DNA from: an uncultured Phascolarctobacterium sp.
GTDB taxonomy: Bacteria > Bacillota > Negativicutes > Acidaminococcales > Acidaminococcaceae
Assembly: GCA_949285135.1 (NCBI GenBank)
Contig: CASDXO010000005.1
Location: forward strand, 1-57,087
Reading direction: 5' to 3'
Length of the DNA: 57,087 nt
This document shows positions 55,775 through 57,087 of this stretch, piece after piece. The notes under the pieces were generated by a model, which did not search any database, had not been told where the DNA came from, and saw nothing but the letters and a program-made list of their open reading frames with translations. Within the stretch, counting starts at the first letter, position 1; the number at the start of each line of letters is the position of its first letter. Both the position numbers and the translations under genes were made by a program.

Positions 55775-56185
55775 TTATTTGTTTTGTTCTACAGGGTTGA
55801 GAGAAAAATCTACCATCTTGTTATCTTTATTGAAGGCAAGATTAATCACAACAACATTTTCTTTGCTAAAAGCGGCAATATAGGTTACTCTGTCAGTTTG
55901 ATCAAATCTTTGAAAGGAATAAAATTTTATTTCTTTCATTCTGCCAAATTTATCTTTGACTTGTTCCTGCAGAGCTGCATAGGCTTTTTCATCAAATTTT
56001 TCTTTAAGCTGCGCATCAAAGCCTTTGGTAAATTCATTGTATGAAGGTACTGAATAACTGAATGCTTTGACAAAAGTTTCTGCTGTGTTTTGCTGTTTAT
56101 TCAAGTCTGAACCATCCGCAGCCATGCAGATACCTGCAAAAGCCATAGTAAACACTGCAGTTAAAATCATTACTAATTTTTTCAT
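55775..56185 (-). CDS. exported DUF3887-like protein
   Basis: A 136-residue protein. After a signal peptide (1-22, MKKLVMILTAVFTMAFAGI) comes an NTF2-like domain similar to DUF3887: NTAETFVKAFSYSVPSYNEFTKGFDAQL and VVVINLAFNKDNKMVDFSLNP. It has no visible catalytic residues. GGGAG precedes the ATG. It is first of the three-gene unit with the exported protein and the XRE regulator, and follows the adhesin terminator. Confidence 0.72.
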   Translation of the reverse strand: MKKLVMILTAVFTMAFAGICMAADGSDLNKQQNTAETFVKAFSYSVPSYNEFTKGFDAQLKEKFDEKAYAALQEQVKDKFGRMKEIKFYSFQRFDQTDRVTYIAAFSKENVVVINLAFNKDNKMVDFSLNPVEQNK

Positions 56186-56204
56186 ATGCTTTTCTCCCTA
56201 TGAT

Positions 56205-56243
56205 AAAAGTAAACTAAGGCAAGACCACCCTGCCTTAGTTTAC
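56205..56243 (-). terminator. terminator after the adhesin gene
   Basis: GTAAACTAAGGCA / TGCCTTAGTTTAC forms a perfect 13-bp stem on the minus strand, followed by TTTTA. Confidence 0.85.
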
Positions 56244-56287
56244 TAATTTTAGTTTTAATTGATACCCAGAAACTTATTACTATTTAA

Positions 56288-57087
56288 TTATTTTGCTGCT
56301 TTTTCAGCTGCCATTTGGGCATGTCTTGCCTGTTGTGCAGCAACTTTAGCTTCTACTGCTGCTTTTTTCATTGCTTCAGCTTTAGCCAGTTTTGCTTTTG
56401 CAGCTTTTTCTTTTTCAGCTGCCAGCATTTTTTCCGGAGATTTGCGGCCAAATTTCCAGGTTGCGCCGATACCGCCCATTACTTCATCACCGGAGGTGGA
56501 TACGGACAGGCTCAGCATGAAGTCTTTATTCGGATAGTGGAACAGGCCGAGAGCTGCACCGGTTTCGCTTCTGTACTGGCCGATGCCTACTGCGATTTCA
56601 GTCGGAGCTGCAGGGTCATAGCCCATAGTTCTGAGGTTAGCGATTGCTGCGCTCATTGCACCAACTTTGTCAATGCGGTCTTCTACTTTGGTGATGCGGT
56701 TATCCAGACGGTTAACTTCTCCATCAAATTTTTCTTCTACTCTGTTGATTTCATCGTAGTTGTGTTGAATGCTGGTTACTTTTTCGCCTTCTTTATCGAA
56801 AATAGCTACGTCGCCTTTACCAATTTCAACTTTTCCTTCATCACCTTTAACAGTGATGTTTCCGTCTTTAATATCAGTGCCTTCACCAACAGTCATGCCG
56901 TCACCATTGATAGTGGTATCGCCAGTAGTGATGGTACCTTCTTCCATACCAACGCCACCAATGTTACCAGTGCCTGCAGTAATGTTGCCAGTAATGCCTA
57001 CATCACCAGTGAAGGTGCCGTTGCCAGTAGTAATACCACTGCCATCGATAGAGGTATCGCCAGTAGCGATGGTACCTTCTTCAATGT
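56288..57087 (-). CDS. YadA-like trimeric autotransporter adhesin, 3' part
   Basis: C-terminal 265 residues of an outer-membrane trimeric adhesin; the gene continues past the right edge. Frame at the edge is ATT GAA GAA. Repeats of about 47 residues begin EEGTI(A/T)TGDT and precede a stalk coiled coil (HNYDEINRVEEKFDGEVNRLDNRITKVEDRIDKV in parts). The YadA anchor follows: VGAMSAAIANLRTMG, then four strands from EIAVGIGQYRS to GGIGATWKFG. Unusually, the barrel's last strand is followed by about 52 Ala/Lys/Glu-rich residues instead of ending the protein. It implies an outer membrane. Confidence 0.92.
   Translation of the reverse strand, partial: IEEGTIATGDTSIDGSGITTGNGTFTGDVGITGNITAGTGNIGGVGMEEGTITTGDTTINGDGMTVGEGTDIKDGNITVKGDEGKVEIGKGDVAIFDKEGEKVTSIQHNYDEINRVEEKFDGEVNRLDNRITKVEDRIDKVGAMSAAIANLRTMGYDPAAPTEIAVGIGQYRSETGAALGLFHYPNKDFMLSLSVSTSGDEVMGGIGATWKFGRKSPEKMLAAEKEKAAKAKLAKAEAMKKAAVEAKVAAQQARHAQMAAEKAAK

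Larger units (their letters stand above)
48155..57087. mobile_element. integrated element at tRNA-Arg(CCU), left end; right end not reached
   Basis: The region right of the tRNA remnant holds genes typical of phages, plasmids and integrative elements: ERF annealing protein, PD-(D/E)XK nuclease, DUF932 protein, toxin-antitoxin pair, XRE regulators, short unknown genes in short operons. No integrase, conjugation or virion gene is in view. Whether the exported proteins and the adhesin at 54930-57087 belong to the element is open, since the far boundary is outside the window. Confidence 0.55.

Noticed and set aside
56900..57087. CRISPR-like repeats
   Set aside because: The repeats are in frame within the adhesin gene and have no spacer structure; no cas genes in the window.

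Overview
The window looks like chromosome from a diderm, non-sporulating Firmicute of the Negativicutes, most likely an Acidaminococcaceae/Phascolarctobacterium-like gut anaerobe. Gene order is that of the Bacillus/Clostridium mfd-tilS-ftsH-lysS region, regulation is Firmicute-type (T-box, yybP-ykoY riboswitch, rho-independent terminators), and yet the right edge holds a YadA-type trimeric autotransporter, which needs an outer membrane. The genus is inference from gene content; no 16S sequence lies in the window.

Layout. 1-131: leader and promoter of an rRNA operon running leftwards out of the window. 540-881: a small secreted Pro/His/Asp-rich protein. 945-26595 (nearly all minus strand): housekeeping genes lysS, greA, an acyl-ACP-reductase-like dehydrogenase with its partner, dusB, coaX, birA, ftsH, hpt, tilS, yabR, divIC, hup, mazG/yabN, a SpoVB-like flippase, mfd, glpX, a Yip1 membrane protein, sppA, pyrG, argS and a DUF1934 gene. 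The sporulation genes that sit inside this block in spore formers are absent. 26877-34241 (plus strand): a sodium/solute symporter, the phosphate operon pstSCAB-phoU behind a candidate PhoP box, and three small genes (DUF3783, YajQ, DUF1232). 34328-36195 (minus): an exported cupin / carboxymuconolactone-decarboxylase-like / cyclophilin-like trio. 36398-44054 (minus): a compact histidine operon hisZGDCBHAF-IE. 44255-45390 (plus): a yybP-ykoY (Mn2+) riboswitch in front of a CaCA-family cation exchanger. 45423-47975 (minus): metY-metA behind a methionine-specific T-box.

From about 48110 the character changes. The 3' half of a tRNA-Arg(CCU) gene, cut in the anticodon loop, marks the end of an integrated element whose body runs rightwards to at least the window edge. 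Its minus-strand genes include a decayed XRE regulator, an ERF single-strand annealing protein, a Phd/RelE-type toxin-antitoxin pair, a PD-(D/E)XK nuclease with cysteine clusters, an orphan AAA ATPase, a DUF932 protein, an XRE regulator co-directional with two exported proteins, and the C-terminal part of a YadA-like adhesin. No integrase is visible; an intact tRNA-Arg is predicted beyond the right edge.

The points most worth a second look are the circularly permuted PstS, the cyanobacterial-AAR-like dehydrogenase pair, the exported cupin/CMD/cyclophilin module, the riboswitch-controlled exchanger, and the tRNA-Arg-borne element with its recombination genes and surface adhesin.
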